Both the position numbers and the translations under genes were made by a program. A stretch of 29,901 bases of DNA, taken from positions 1-29,901 of the IMG/VR virus record IMGVR_UViG_3300032046_000149. One strand, 5' to 3'. The notes below the pieces were generated by a model. It had not been told where the DNA came from. It did no database searches and was given only the letters and a program-made list of their open reading frames with translations. This DNA comes from a virus. Position 1 is the first letter of the stretch, and every line of letters begins with the position of its first letter. Below are positions 1-4,879 of the stretch, in pieces.

Positions 1-20
1 GTCAGTAGAAAGAGGTAGTG

Positions 21-164
21 ATGAGTAGCAAATCGATAAAAATACCGACGAGAGAATATGAAATAGTTAAGATTATAGCAAAAAGGGAAACTTGGAATTA
101 TATAGATACAATTTCAAAAGCGGTGAAATTCTTCGCTAAAGCAAAAAGAATTATAAAGGAGTAA
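21..164 (+). CDS. Small basic hypothetical protein (47 aa)
   Basis: The ATG is preceded by AGAGG at 11-15, and the frame stays open for 47 codons to a TAA at 162-164. The product is lysine-rich (MSSKSIKIPTREYE... ending RIIKE) with no recognised motif and no membrane segment. The bases before it end another frame in TAG TGA (16-21), possibly the tail of an upstream gene cut by the window edge. The stop lies 3 bases before the ATG of the next short frame, and the 3' end carries that frame's AAGGAG. Real gene status is inferred from the ribosome binding site and tight spacing only. Confidence 0.45.
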   Translation: MSSKSIKIPTREYEIVKIIAKRETWNYIDTISKAVKFFAKAKRIIKE

Positions 165-167
165 CCA

Positions 168-299
168 ATGCAAGACCTTTGGGAGCGAAGACAGATTATT
201 AACAAACCCCCGTTAAAACTTATGGCTTCGGCTGTAAGTTTTTTTATGCTCCCAAAGGCAACGGGGGTTTTAAATTTAATGGAGGGCTACAATGCCTAA
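168..299 (+). CDS. Short frame (43 aa) overlapping a structured RNA
   Basis: This frame starts at an ATG 6 bases after a strong AAGGAG (156-161) and ends 8 bases into the next gene (TAA at 297-299). It would encode MQDLWERRQIINKPPL..., without recognisable similarity. Almost all of it is covered by the pseudoknot described at 176-270, so the base sequence is probably constrained by RNA folding rather than by the protein. It could be a leader peptide whose translation opens or closes the RNA structure upstream of the repeat-protein gene. An alternative is that it is not translated at all. Confidence 0.3.
   Translation: MQDLWERRQIINKPPLKLMASAVSFFMLPKATGVLNLMEGYNA
176..270 (+). ncRNA. Pseudoknotted RNA element with a UUCG hairpin
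   Basis: Three perfect or wobble-only helices can be read directly. Helix S1 pairs CCTTTGGGAGC (176-186) with GCTCCCAAAGG (248-258), 11 bp. Helix S2 pairs AAACCCCCGTT (204-214) with AACGGGGGTTT (260-270), 11 bp. A 12-bp hairpin (215-226 with 231-242, two G-U pairs) is capped by the stable C(UUCG)G tetraloop and continues S2 without a gap on the 5' strand. The order S1, S2, hairpin, S1', S2' makes S1 and S2 cross, so this is a pseudoknot. S1' and S2' are one base apart. It ends 10 bases before the GGAGGG of the 292 gene, so control of that gene is a reasonable inference. I could not match it to a known riboswitch or ribozyme. Confidence 0.7.
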
Positions 300-1326
300 A
301 ACAATTAAAGGATTTAAAGCTTTTAAAAAAGGTTTAATTTGTAAAGATATTAAATTTGAAGAAGGCAAGACTTACGAAACCGATAAAGCCAAAATATGCC
401 AAAGTGGTTTTCATCTTTGTAGAAATCCTCTTGATGTCCTGGATTATTATGATTTATGCGAAAGTGAATTTGCCGAGGCAGAAGCATTAGGAAAGATTGA
501 TACCCATAAAGAAGATAGTAAAATTGCAACTACTAAAATTAAAATCGGAATGAAACTGTCTTTAAAAGCATTTATTGAAGCCTCTGTAAACTTTTTATTA
601 ACCACTTGTAAAAGTAAAAAGACAGCGGCCAGCGAACACTCCAGCAAATTAGCAGCCAGCGGATACTCCAGCCAATTAGCAGCCAGCGGATACTCCAGCA
701 AATTAGCAGCCAGCGGATACTCCAGCCAATTAGCAGCCAGTGGAGACTCCAGCAAATTAGCAGCCAGTGGAGACTCCAGCCAATTAGCAGCCAGTGGAGA
801 CTTCAGCAAATTAGCAGCCAGCGGATACTCCAGCCAATTAGCAGCCAGTGGAGACTCCAGCCAATTAGCAGCCAGTGGAGACTCCAGCCAATTAGCAGCC
901 AGCGGATACTCCAGCCAATTAGCAGCCAGTGGAGACTTCAGCAAATTAGCAGCCAGCGGATACTCCAGCAAATTAGCAGCCAGCGGATACTCCAGCCAAT
1001 TAGCAGCCAGCGGATACTCCAGCAAATTAGCAGCCAGCGGATACTCCAGCCAATTAGCAGCCAGTGGAGACTCCAGCCAATTAGCAGCCAGTGGAGACTC
1101 CAGCCAATTAGAATTAAGTGGAGAAAATTGTGTGGGGGCAGGAATTGGTATAAATAATAAAATCAAAGGCAAAAAAGGGAATTGGATTACCCTTGCCGAA
1201 TGGATTTATGATGATAATAAAAAGAGATATATTCCTATTTGTGTAAAGTCGGCGCAAATTGATAACATTTCAGTATTTGAGGATAAATGGTATCAATTAA
1301 AAAATGGAGAATTCATAGAAGTATGA
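292..1326 (+). CDS. DUF7666-like protein with 18 nonapeptide repeats
   Basis: The gene starts at an ATG 5 bases after GGAGGG (281-286). The N-terminal ~90 residues (KGFKAFKKGLICKD, then GKTYETDKAKICQSGFHLC and NPLDVLDYY) match my memory of the DUF7666 family common in phages; its function is unknown. Residues 112-273 are 18 tandem copies of a 9-residue unit, consensus AASG[Y/D]SS[Q/K]L. The C-terminal ~70 residues (GKKGNWITLAEW, then WYQLKNGEFIEV) are the usual C-terminal part of such proteins, so the array is inserted between two conserved ends. The regular small and polar residues suggest a beta-solenoid, possibly 18 residues (two units) per turn; this is inference. No signal peptide is seen. 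The stop overlaps the next ATG (ATGA), implying translational coupling. Confidence 0.85.
   Translation: MPKTIKGFKAFKKGLICKDIKFEEGKTYETDKAKICQSGFHLCRNPLDVLDYYDLCESEFAEAEALGKIDTHKEDSKIATTKIKIGMKLSLKAFIEASVNFLLTTCKSKKTAASEHSSKLAASGYSSQLAASGYSSKLAASGYSSQLAASGDSSKLAASGDSSQLAASGDFSKLAASGYSSQLAASGDSSQLAASGDSSQLAASGYSSQLAASGDFSKLAASGYSSKLAASGYSSQLAASGYSSKLAASGYSSQLAASGDSSQLAASGDSSQLELSGENCVGAGIGINNKIKGKKGNWITLAEWIYDDNKKRYIPICVKSAQIDNISVFEDKWYQLKNGEFIEV
625..1110 (+). repeat. In-frame tandem array, 18 x 27 bp
   Basis: Eighteen 27-bp units without any length variation encode AASxxSSxL. The first unit (AASEHSSKL) is divergent; the others fall into two linked haplotypes, AGC GGA TAC and AGT GGA GAC. The synonymous Ser codon always travels with the Tyr or Asp codon. 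TTC replaces TCC only in the Asp type (twice), and the Gln/Lys codon toggles CAA/AAA. Linkage of a silent site to a coding site shows that whole units have been duplicated or converted. Confidence 0.97.
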
Positions 1327-1733
1327 AAATCTATATTGACTTCATCCAACCGAAACCTAAACTCCCCCCCGCTAAATATTTTCTCCCTGCCGTGATTATT
1401 TTATTACTAATAATAATGTGGTTTTCTTGGGCGAGGGCAGACATCGCTTGGGATAGTTTTACTAATGAGCAGATTACAGAAGCAATAGGCAAGGCAGAAA
1501 ACAGCGTCAAGTATCCTTACGGCATAAAGTCTATTGATACGAAAGGTGATGTAGAATATGCCCGTCAAATATGCCTTAATTCTGTCCGCAATGGCAGGGC
1601 AAGGTGGATAAAGGCAGGCAAACTTTATGACTTGATAATTTATATCGGATTAAGATTTTGCCCTCCAAATGCTCATCTACTAAATTCAAACTGGGTCAGG
1701 AATGTTAAAGCAATATTAGAAAGAAATAAGTGA
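1323..1733 (+). CDS. Membrane-anchored muramidase-like protein, lysis candidate
   Basis: The product is 136 aa, starting at the ATG that overlaps the upstream stop (ATGA). Residues 1-18 are polar with several prolines and lysines, residues 19-37 are a strongly hydrophobic segment, and WARA at 36-39 resembles a signal-peptidase site. The exported part contains TEAIGKAENS...YPYGIKS (about 53-70), then a Cys-containing helix and a conserved-looking RFCPPNAH...NSNWVRNV end. The AEN/S-x-YPYGI block resembles phage proteins with a lysozyme or lytic transglycosylase-like arrangement, with E59 as candidate catalytic acid. I infer a signal-anchored or secreted peptidoglycan-degrading enzyme. A non-enzymatic envelope protein is the main alternative. 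Confidence 0.5.
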   Translation: MKIYIDFIQPKPKLPPAKYFLPAVIILLLIIMWFSWARADIAWDSFTNEQITEAIGKAENSVKYPYGIKSIDTKGDVEYARQICLNSVRNGRARWIKAGKLYDLIIYIGLRFCPPNAHLLNSNWVRNVKAILERNK

Positions 1734-2020
1734 AATGCCATTGTATTAACTGCTGGAATTTTAAGACTAAAGTTATCACCAAGCCATCCCGTTGGTTCAA
1801 CGGGACATTAATTGATAAGAACCTTAAAAAAGCCCGAGAGTTACCCGTTCTCCTTGCGAATATCTGCACTTTCTGCGATATACCCACTTTGTCAGTGCCA
1901 AAGGGAATAAGGGTATTTTGGTGTGAGCAACAGCAACTTACCAAGATGTTTTATGTTAATAATAAAGCCCTTTATAAGATTAAGAAATCAAAGTGCAAAT
2001 TTGCTGATTATGGAAACTAA
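1730..2020 (+). CDS. Cysteine-rich putative metal-binding protein (96 aa)
   Basis: The start is a GTG overlapping the previous stop (GTGA). The N-terminus has C3, C5 and C8 (KCHCINC), followed by C46-x2-C49 and C65, a spacing that could bind zinc. The middle holds a basic stretch and the C-terminus is lysine-rich, as in small nucleic-acid-binding phage proteins. No family is recognised. A 6-bp hairpin, CCCGTT-GGTTC-AACGGG at about 1788-1804, lies inside the gene. There is no strong ribosome binding site, so translation probably depends on coupling to the upstream gene. Confidence 0.65.
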   Translation: MKCHCINCWNFKTKVITKPSRWFNGTLIDKNLKKARELPVLLANICTFCDIPTLSVPKGIRVFWCEQQQLTKMFYVNNKALYKIKKSKCKFADYGN

Positions 2021-2126
2021 AGACGAAAAACTTTTAAGGGAAGATAGAGAGTGGCAGGAAAATTCCTACCGCTACGCACACGAGCATTTTAAAGAGATGG
2101 TTAGCAGAGAAAACGAGGGGAGGTAG
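2010..2126 (+). CDS. Small charged hypothetical protein (38 aa)
   Basis: The chosen ATG at 2010 gives METKDEKLLREDREW..., 38 aa rich in Glu, Arg and Lys and probably a single amphipathic helix. It overlaps the end of the upstream gene by 11 bases. An upstream in-frame start would add a stretch that only mirrors the other gene's sequence in a shifted frame, so the short form is preferred. The function is unknown. The GGGGAGG of the next gene lies in its last codons. Confidence 0.5.
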   Translation: METKDEKLLREDREWQENSYRYAHEHFKEMVSRENEGR

Positions 2127-2132
2127 ATTGAG

Positions 2133-2354
2133 ATGATTAGTTACGAACAGAAATTAGCGATTGAAAGATTTGCGGATGCCTTACGCAAGAAACTGGCCAT
2201 TCCGAAAGACACCGACAATTTTGTGGACAGGATAAAAAAGATAATCTTTGAATATGTCTGGGACATTCTTGTGCTTACACAACAGGAATTTGATTTAGAG
2301 TTCGACGAATGGAGTATGCAGTTAGAGGAAGCATATCGCAATGGCAAAAAATAA
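2133..2354 (+). CDS. Hypothetical protein (73 aa), probably helical
   Basis: The gene starts with ATG ATT AGT after a strong GGGGAGG at 2115-2121. The product (MISYEQKLAIERFADALRKK...) looks all-helical, with an acidic C-terminal half (EFDLEFDEWSMQLEE). No family is recognised. Its 3' end overlaps the start of the nuclease gene by 14 bases, so it is in the same transcript and probably co-translated. Many phages carry small proteins of this kind directly before the exonuclease. Confidence 0.65.
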   Translation: MISYEQKLAIERFADALRKKLAIPKDTDNFVDRIKKIIFEYVWDILVLTQQEFDLEFDEWSMQLEEAYRNGKK

Positions 2355-2994
2355 CCAACGAAATAAGTATAAGGATGCCACTGGGACCATCCTCCCGGGA
2401 GTAACTACCATAACTGGACAAGAGTTGGGTTGGAATAAGCAGGTGCTTATCTCTTGGGCTAACAAACTTGGTCTTAAGGGCATCGAGGCAGCCAAGTATG
2501 TGGATGATAAGGCAGACATCGGCACACTTGCCCATCAACTAATTCTTGACCACTTCCGAGGTTTAAAAACCGATACTTCCGACTACTCCAAGAATCAGAT
2601 AGACCAAGCCGAGAACTGCCTGTTAAGTTTCTACGAATGGGGCAAGGGCAAGGTCGTCAAACCCATTCTCTTGGAGCAACCGTTAATAAGTGAAGTCTTC
2701 AAATTCGGCGGGACACCCGATTGCTATGCCGAGATTGACGGCAAATTGACCCTGTTGGATTTTAAGACTGGCAAGGGGATTTACGACGAATATGCGATTC
2801 AGGTGGCTGGAGGTTATCTTCTGCTTTTGGAGGAGGCAAAGCATATAGTCGAGGAGATAGTGATTCTAAACATCCCCCGCGCCGAGGATGAGGCATTCTC
2901 GGTAAAACCGATAAAAGAGTGGGATGTTTGCAAAAAGATATTCTTGAATTGCCTGAATACCTACCAACTCAAGAAAAAACTAAAGGAGGAGTGA
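2341..2994 (+). CDS. PD-(D/E)XK (RecB/Cas4-like) exonuclease
   Basis: The 217-aa product has the signature of phage RecB/Cas4-like nucleases. GTLAHQLI carries the conserved His (H65). GGTPD (123-127) supplies the first metal-binding Asp, LLDFKTGK (138-145) is the D-x-K motif (D140, K142), and QVAGGY (154-159) is the Q-x3-Y motif. All key residues are present. Such enzymes resect DNA ends during phage recombination or replication, or degrade host DNA. The four-cysteine cluster of Cas4 is absent, which argues against a Cas4 adaptation enzyme. The gene is followed 2 bases later by a zinc-ribbon protein, a frequent pairing in phage recombination cassettes. Confidence 0.9.
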   Translation: MAKNNQRNKYKDATGTILPGVTTITGQELGWNKQVLISWANKLGLKGIEAAKYVDDKADIGTLAHQLILDHFRGLKTDTSDYSKNQIDQAENCLLSFYEWGKGKVVKPILLEQPLISEVFKFGGTPDCYAEIDGKLTLLDFKTGKGIYDEYAIQVAGGYLLLLEEAKHIVEEIVILNIPRAEDEAFSVKPIKEWDVCKKIFLNCLNTYQLKKKLKEE

Positions 2995-2995
2995 G

Positions 2996-3343
2996 ATGCA
3001 ATGTCCTATTTGTGCAGGACCGATGTGGGACAACACGGTGGATAAGAAGAATCCCAAGGGACCAGATTACAAATGCAAGAATAAGGAGTGCGGTCACGCG
3101 GTCTGGCTGGATAATAAGAAACCAACAATATTCAAACCTCCAAAACCCGAACCGATCGCAAGCAATAATAGCCAACCAGTCGGTTCAAGGGCGATGGTAA
3201 TGGCTTATGCTAAGGATTTAATTGTGGCACAGATAACGGCAGGAACAGGACCACAACAACCTTTAAAGTCAATAATTTTTACTTTCAGGTCTTTGTGGCA
3301 GGAAGTAGAAAGACCAGGAAGCGTAGTTTTTAAGGAAGAGTAA
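2996..3343 (+). CDS. Zinc-ribbon protein next to the nuclease
   Basis: The ATG at 2996 follows AAGGAGG (2984-2990). The 115-aa product opens with a zinc ribbon: CPIC at residues 3-6 and C27-x4-C32, with intervening text (MWDNTVDKKNPKGPDYKC) like the short ribbons of phage DNA-binding proteins. A proline-rich linker (PPKPEP) leads to a helical C-terminal domain (AMVMAYAKDLIVAQI..., ending FRSLWQEVERPGSVVF). I recall this ribbon-plus-helical layout in phage proteins beside RecB-like nucleases or annealing proteins, but cannot assign a biochemical role. The last three bases overlap the structured RNA at 3341-3436. Confidence 0.75.
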   Translation: MQCPICAGPMWDNTVDKKNPKGPDYKCKNKECGHAVWLDNKKPTIFKPPKPEPIASNNSQPVGSRAMVMAYAKDLIVAQITAGTGPQQPLKSIIFTFRSLWQEVERPGSVVFKEE

Positions 3344-3436
3344 TTTATGGGGAGGCGTATCCGTCCAGCATAAATTAACCCTTTGGGCGAAAGGGCGTTG
3401 ATACTGCCTCCCCTAAAATCCCCGCCAGTCACGGAT
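3341..3436 (+). promoter_or_regulatory. Structured RNA leader with alternative helices
   Basis: The 98-base gap before the next gene is filled by complementary segments. The main stem pairs GGGGAGGCGTATC (3349-3361) with GATACtGCCTCCCC (3400-3413), 13 bp with one bulged T. It encloses a 6-bp hairpin, CCCTTT-gggcg-AAAGGG. Two further perfect matches would compete with or cross the main stem: TAATTTATG (3341-3349) with CATAAATTA (3369-3377), 9 bp, and ATCCGT (3359-3364) with ACGGAT (3431-3436), 6 bp. The last strand lies just before the ATG at 3442, which lacks a good ribosome binding site. Mutually exclusive folds near a weak start suggest a translational switch; this is inference. Confidence 0.55.
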
Positions 3437-3441
3437 TAGAT

Positions 3442-3627
3442 ATGCAATTTGATACCGAAAAAATAACCGATGAGCGCATTCCCTACTTGGGAATAGTTTC
3501 TAATGACGGCGTTGTAGTTTCTTGCGTCCGGATAAAGGAGTGCGTGCCGAGTTGTATAAGGTGGAAGAAGTGTAGTGTAAAGGAGGTAAAAAATGACATT
3601 CCTAATCTACCTGATTTTAGTTTATAG
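3442..3627 (+). CDS. Cysteine-containing hypothetical protein (61 aa)
   Basis: This frame begins at the ATG of GATATGCAATTT and ends at 3627. The product has four cysteines in the centre (SCVRIKECVPSC...KKC), which could form a small metal site or disulphides. No family is recognised. The start has no clear Shine-Dalgarno sequence and is preceded by ACGGAT, one strand of the structured leader. The gene's 3' part contains the strong AAGGAGG of the next small gene, which overlaps it by 35 bases. Confidence 0.5.
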   Translation: MQFDTEKITDERIPYLGIVSNDGVVVSCVRIKECVPSCIRWKKCSVKEVKNDIPNLPDFSL

Positions 3628-3670
3628 TTTGTTGATATGGCTGGAGCGGAGGGCGGTAAATGATGAGTGA
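3593..3670 (+). CDS. Tiny single-helix membrane protein (25 aa)
   Basis: A strong AAGGAGG (3580-3586) precedes this ATG by 6 bases, better than the signal of the overlapping 3442 gene. The product is one hydrophobic helix, MTFLIYLILVYSLLIWLERR, with a charged C-terminal end. It overlaps the next gene's start by 11 bases. The role is unknown; it could anchor or modulate a membrane process. Ribosome binding site quality is the main support. Confidence 0.55.
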   Translation: MTFLIYLILVYSLLIWLERRAVNDE

Positions 3671-3905
3671 TTTATTTCAAAATAAGTCCCAGCAGTTATT
3701 GACTTGGTGCCGTCAGAGGCGGGTTTTTAGCAAGGCCGATTTAATGCGTTACGGATTGGACAATTGGTATCTAAGGTGCGATAGGACGGTTAGGTCTTGG
3801 GTGCAGGCGGGCTTGGTGAGGCGGCTGAATGATTGGGAGAGGAAGCAGGGAGGATTACGAGGCAGAATGGCATATTATTGTTATATAGAAAAAAGGGATG
3901 CATAA
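3660..3905 (+). CDS. Winged-helix DNA-binding protein (81 aa)
   Basis: ATGATG at 3660 follows GGAGGG (3648-3653), and either ATG could serve. The sequence QQLLTWCRQRRVFSKADLMR, then DRTVRSWVQAGLVRRLND, and finally GLRGRMAYYCY reads as helix-turn-helix plus a beta wing: strand-helix-helix, a recognition-like helix rich in Arg, then a two-strand hairpin. Small winged-helix proteins of this kind occur in phage early regions as repressors, activators or replication accessory proteins. It lies directly before the noncoding structured region and the replication initiator, so regulation of either is plausible but not shown. Confidence 0.65.
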   Translation: MMSDLFQNKSQQLLTWCRQRRVFSKADLMRYGLDNWYLRCDRTVRSWVQAGLVRRLNDWERKQGGLRGRMAYYCYIEKRDA

Positions 3906-3910
3906 TTGCA

Positions 3911-4023
3911 TAACTGGAAACCGACAAGGTTACTATTCCTTGACTTCCTCCCACCACTCCACAAGGAGTTACGGAAGGAAATTAGAACAGTTGCGGTTAG
4001 GCTTATTCGGTTTTGCGAACCGC
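3911..4023 (+). other. Predicted multi-hairpin RNA or structured DNA
   Basis: This stretch has no gene but contains compatible perfect 5-6 bp helices. AACTG (3912-3916) with CAGTT (3988-3992) could close a multiloop holding CAAGG/CCTTG (3925-3929/3938-3942) and CTTCC/GGAAG (3944-3948/3973-3977), the latter enclosing ACTCC-acaa-GGAGT (3956-3969). It is followed by GCGGTT/AACCGC (3993-3998/4018-4023). AACCG (3919-3923) can alternatively pair with CGGTT (3994-3998), crossing the closing stem. Each helix is short, so chance pairing is possible. The text CCCCTAAAAT after the last stem also follows the main stem at 3413. Confidence 0.35.
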
Positions 4024-4036
4024 CCCTAAAATTATC

Positions 4037-4065
4037 TTGACAAATGAAGAATAGTGATTTAATAT
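4037..4065 (+). promoter_or_regulatory. Strong sigma70-type promoter
   Basis: The -35 box TTGACA (4037-4042) is a perfect consensus. It is separated by 17 bases from TAATAT (4060-4065), which matches TATAAT at 4 of 6 positions including the key first, second and last bases. Transcription would start near 4072, six bases before the first helix strand of the RNA below. It is the best promoter I see in the window and lies in a gene-free gap. Confidence 0.7.
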
Positions 4066-4071
4066 GGGATG

Positions 4072-4201
4072 AAGAAAGGAAGCCCAAATGCAACAGAGTT
4101 TTTTATCAACCCCAAAAGAAAATAAGGTGATAGAGAAAAGGAGTTTCCTACCGACTCTGTTGGCAGGGCTTCCGACTCCCGAGTATCTATCGCCTTTTTT
4201 T
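4072..4201 (+). ncRNA. Candidate phage small RNA with pseudoknot and terminator
   Basis: From the inferred start at about 4072 the RNA would be ~130 nt, ending in seven U residues (4195-4201). Helix S1 pairs GGAAGCCC (4078-4085) with GGGCTTCC (4166-4173) and continues as CAACAGAGT (4091-4099) with ACTCTGTTG (4154-4162). Helix S2 pairs AAGGTGATAGA (4124-4134) with TCTATCGCCTT (4186-4196), 11 bp with one G-U, extended inward by GGAGT/ACTCC (4140-4144/4175-4179). S1 and S2 cross, so the fold is a pseudoknot. S1' and S2' are separated by one base (G4174). S2' plus the U-run acts as the terminator. The role is unknown; no known family is recognised. Confidence 0.65.
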
Positions 4202-4228
4202 GTAAGGTTTTTATTTATGAATTCCTGA
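4088..4228 (+). CDS. Short frame (46 aa) inside the small RNA
   Basis: ATG CAA CAG... follows AAAGGA at a workable spacing and stays open for 46 codons, past the U-run to a TGA at 4226-4228. It would encode MQQSFLSTPKENK..., ending in a hydrophobic FFVRFLFMNS. The overlap with long complementary strands and a terminator makes coding doubtful. It may be a chance frame, or the locus may be a leader-peptide or dual-function RNA. Confidence 0.2.
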   Translation: MQQSFLSTPKENKVIEKRSFLPTLLAGLPTPEYLSPFFVRFLFMNS

Positions 4229-4240
4229 AATGAGATAAAA

Positions 4241-4879
4241 ATGGACTATATCAGTATAAAAAACCTTGATAAGTTTCAACCACATTATAAAGATGGCAGA
4301 GTAATTCTTTGGATACGTTGGGATATAGAAGCAATAGGGGACTATAAGATTGCCAAACTTACCTCGAGCCAAAGATGGTTGTTTATAGGGCTTATTTGCT
4401 TGGCCTGTAAGCACCTTAACCAGATTCCAATGGATGAACAGTGGATAAGTGAGGAGATTAGATACCCCCAAAAATCTATCCTTAATGATTTAAAGAAGTT
4501 ACAGGAATTAGAATTGATAGTAACAAATTGCACCAAATTGGTGCAAAAAGACACTACGATACATACGATACATACGATACAAACAGACAATACATATATC
4601 GTGGAGTTCTTTAATTATTTCCTCTTAAAAACCAAAAAAGTCTTTAAACTCACCCTTACCAACCGCAATTTAATCCGCCAACGCCTTAATGATGGCTTTA
4701 CTATTGAGCAGATGGAACAGGCAGTAGATAACTTTATGCAGGATGATTGGCCAGACCGGCAGAAACATCTTGATCTTATCTATTGCATCGGTATCCGGAA
4801 CAAGATAGATAATCTTGAGAAATGGCTTAATTATAAACCTAAAGATAAAACCACCCTTATTTTTAAGAAGGAGGTTTAA
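4241..4879 (+). CDS. DnaD-like phage replication initiator
   Basis: The product is 212 aa. The N-terminal half (about 20-95) reads as a winged helix typical of phage replisome organisers: an SSQRWLFIGLICLACKH helix, then EEIRYPQKSILNDLKKLQELELI. The C-terminal part (LTLTNRNLIRQRLNDGFT, then DLIYCIGIRNKIDNLEKWLNY) matches the conserved C-terminal domain of DnaD-like and phage replication proteins. Such proteins bind the origin and help load the host helicase. A weak TGAGAT lies before the ATG. The middle, between the domains, contains an inverted repeat and three 9-bp iterons encoding a TIHTIHTIQ linker. This fits initiators that carry their origin inside their own gene. Confidence 0.8.
   Translation: MDYISIKNLDKFQPHYKDGRVILWIRWDIEAIGDYKIAKLTSSQRWLFIGLICLACKHLNQIPMDEQWISEEIRYPQKSILNDLKKLQELELIVTNCTKLVQKDTTIHTIHTIQTDNTYIVEFFNYFLLKTKKVFKLTLTNRNLIRQRLNDGFTIEQMEQAVDNFMQDDWPDRQKHLDLIYCIGIRNKIDNLEKWLNYKPKDKTTLIFKKEV
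4528..4582 (+). other. Candidate replication origin: inverted repeat plus iterons
   Basis: A perfect inverted repeat TTGCACCAA-a-TTGGTGCAA occupies 4528-4546. Ten bases later come three head-to-tail 9-bp repeats: ACGATACAT (4556-4564), ACGATACAT (4565-4573) and ACGATACAA (4574-4582), followed by AT-rich sequence. Iterons in the interdomain part of an initiator gene are the arrangement of lambda O and many Gram-positive phage origins. The origin function here is inferred from position and repeats. Confidence 0.6.

Noticed and set aside
176-270. HDV-like or theta ribozyme
   Set aside because: The nested pseudoknot order is similar, but the P1.1 pairing, short P3 with its conserved loop and the catalytic C linker are missing; the gap between the two 3' strands is only one base.
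625-1110. CRISPR array
   Set aside because: Units are contiguous, without unique spacers, and translate in frame.
447-1172. Long minus-strand frame across the 27-bp array
   Set aside because: Mirror of the in-frame repeat; no ribosome binding site, and all real genes are on the + strand.
2341-2994. Cas4 nuclease of a CRISPR system
   Set aside because: It lacks the iron-sulphur cysteines, and no Cas1, Cas2 or repeat-spacer array is present; a phage RecB-like exonuclease fits better.
3911-4023. tRNA or tRNA-like gene
   Set aside because: CAAGG/CCTTG with a TTACTATT loop vaguely recalls a T arm, but there is no acceptor stem, anticodon arm or GTTC loop.
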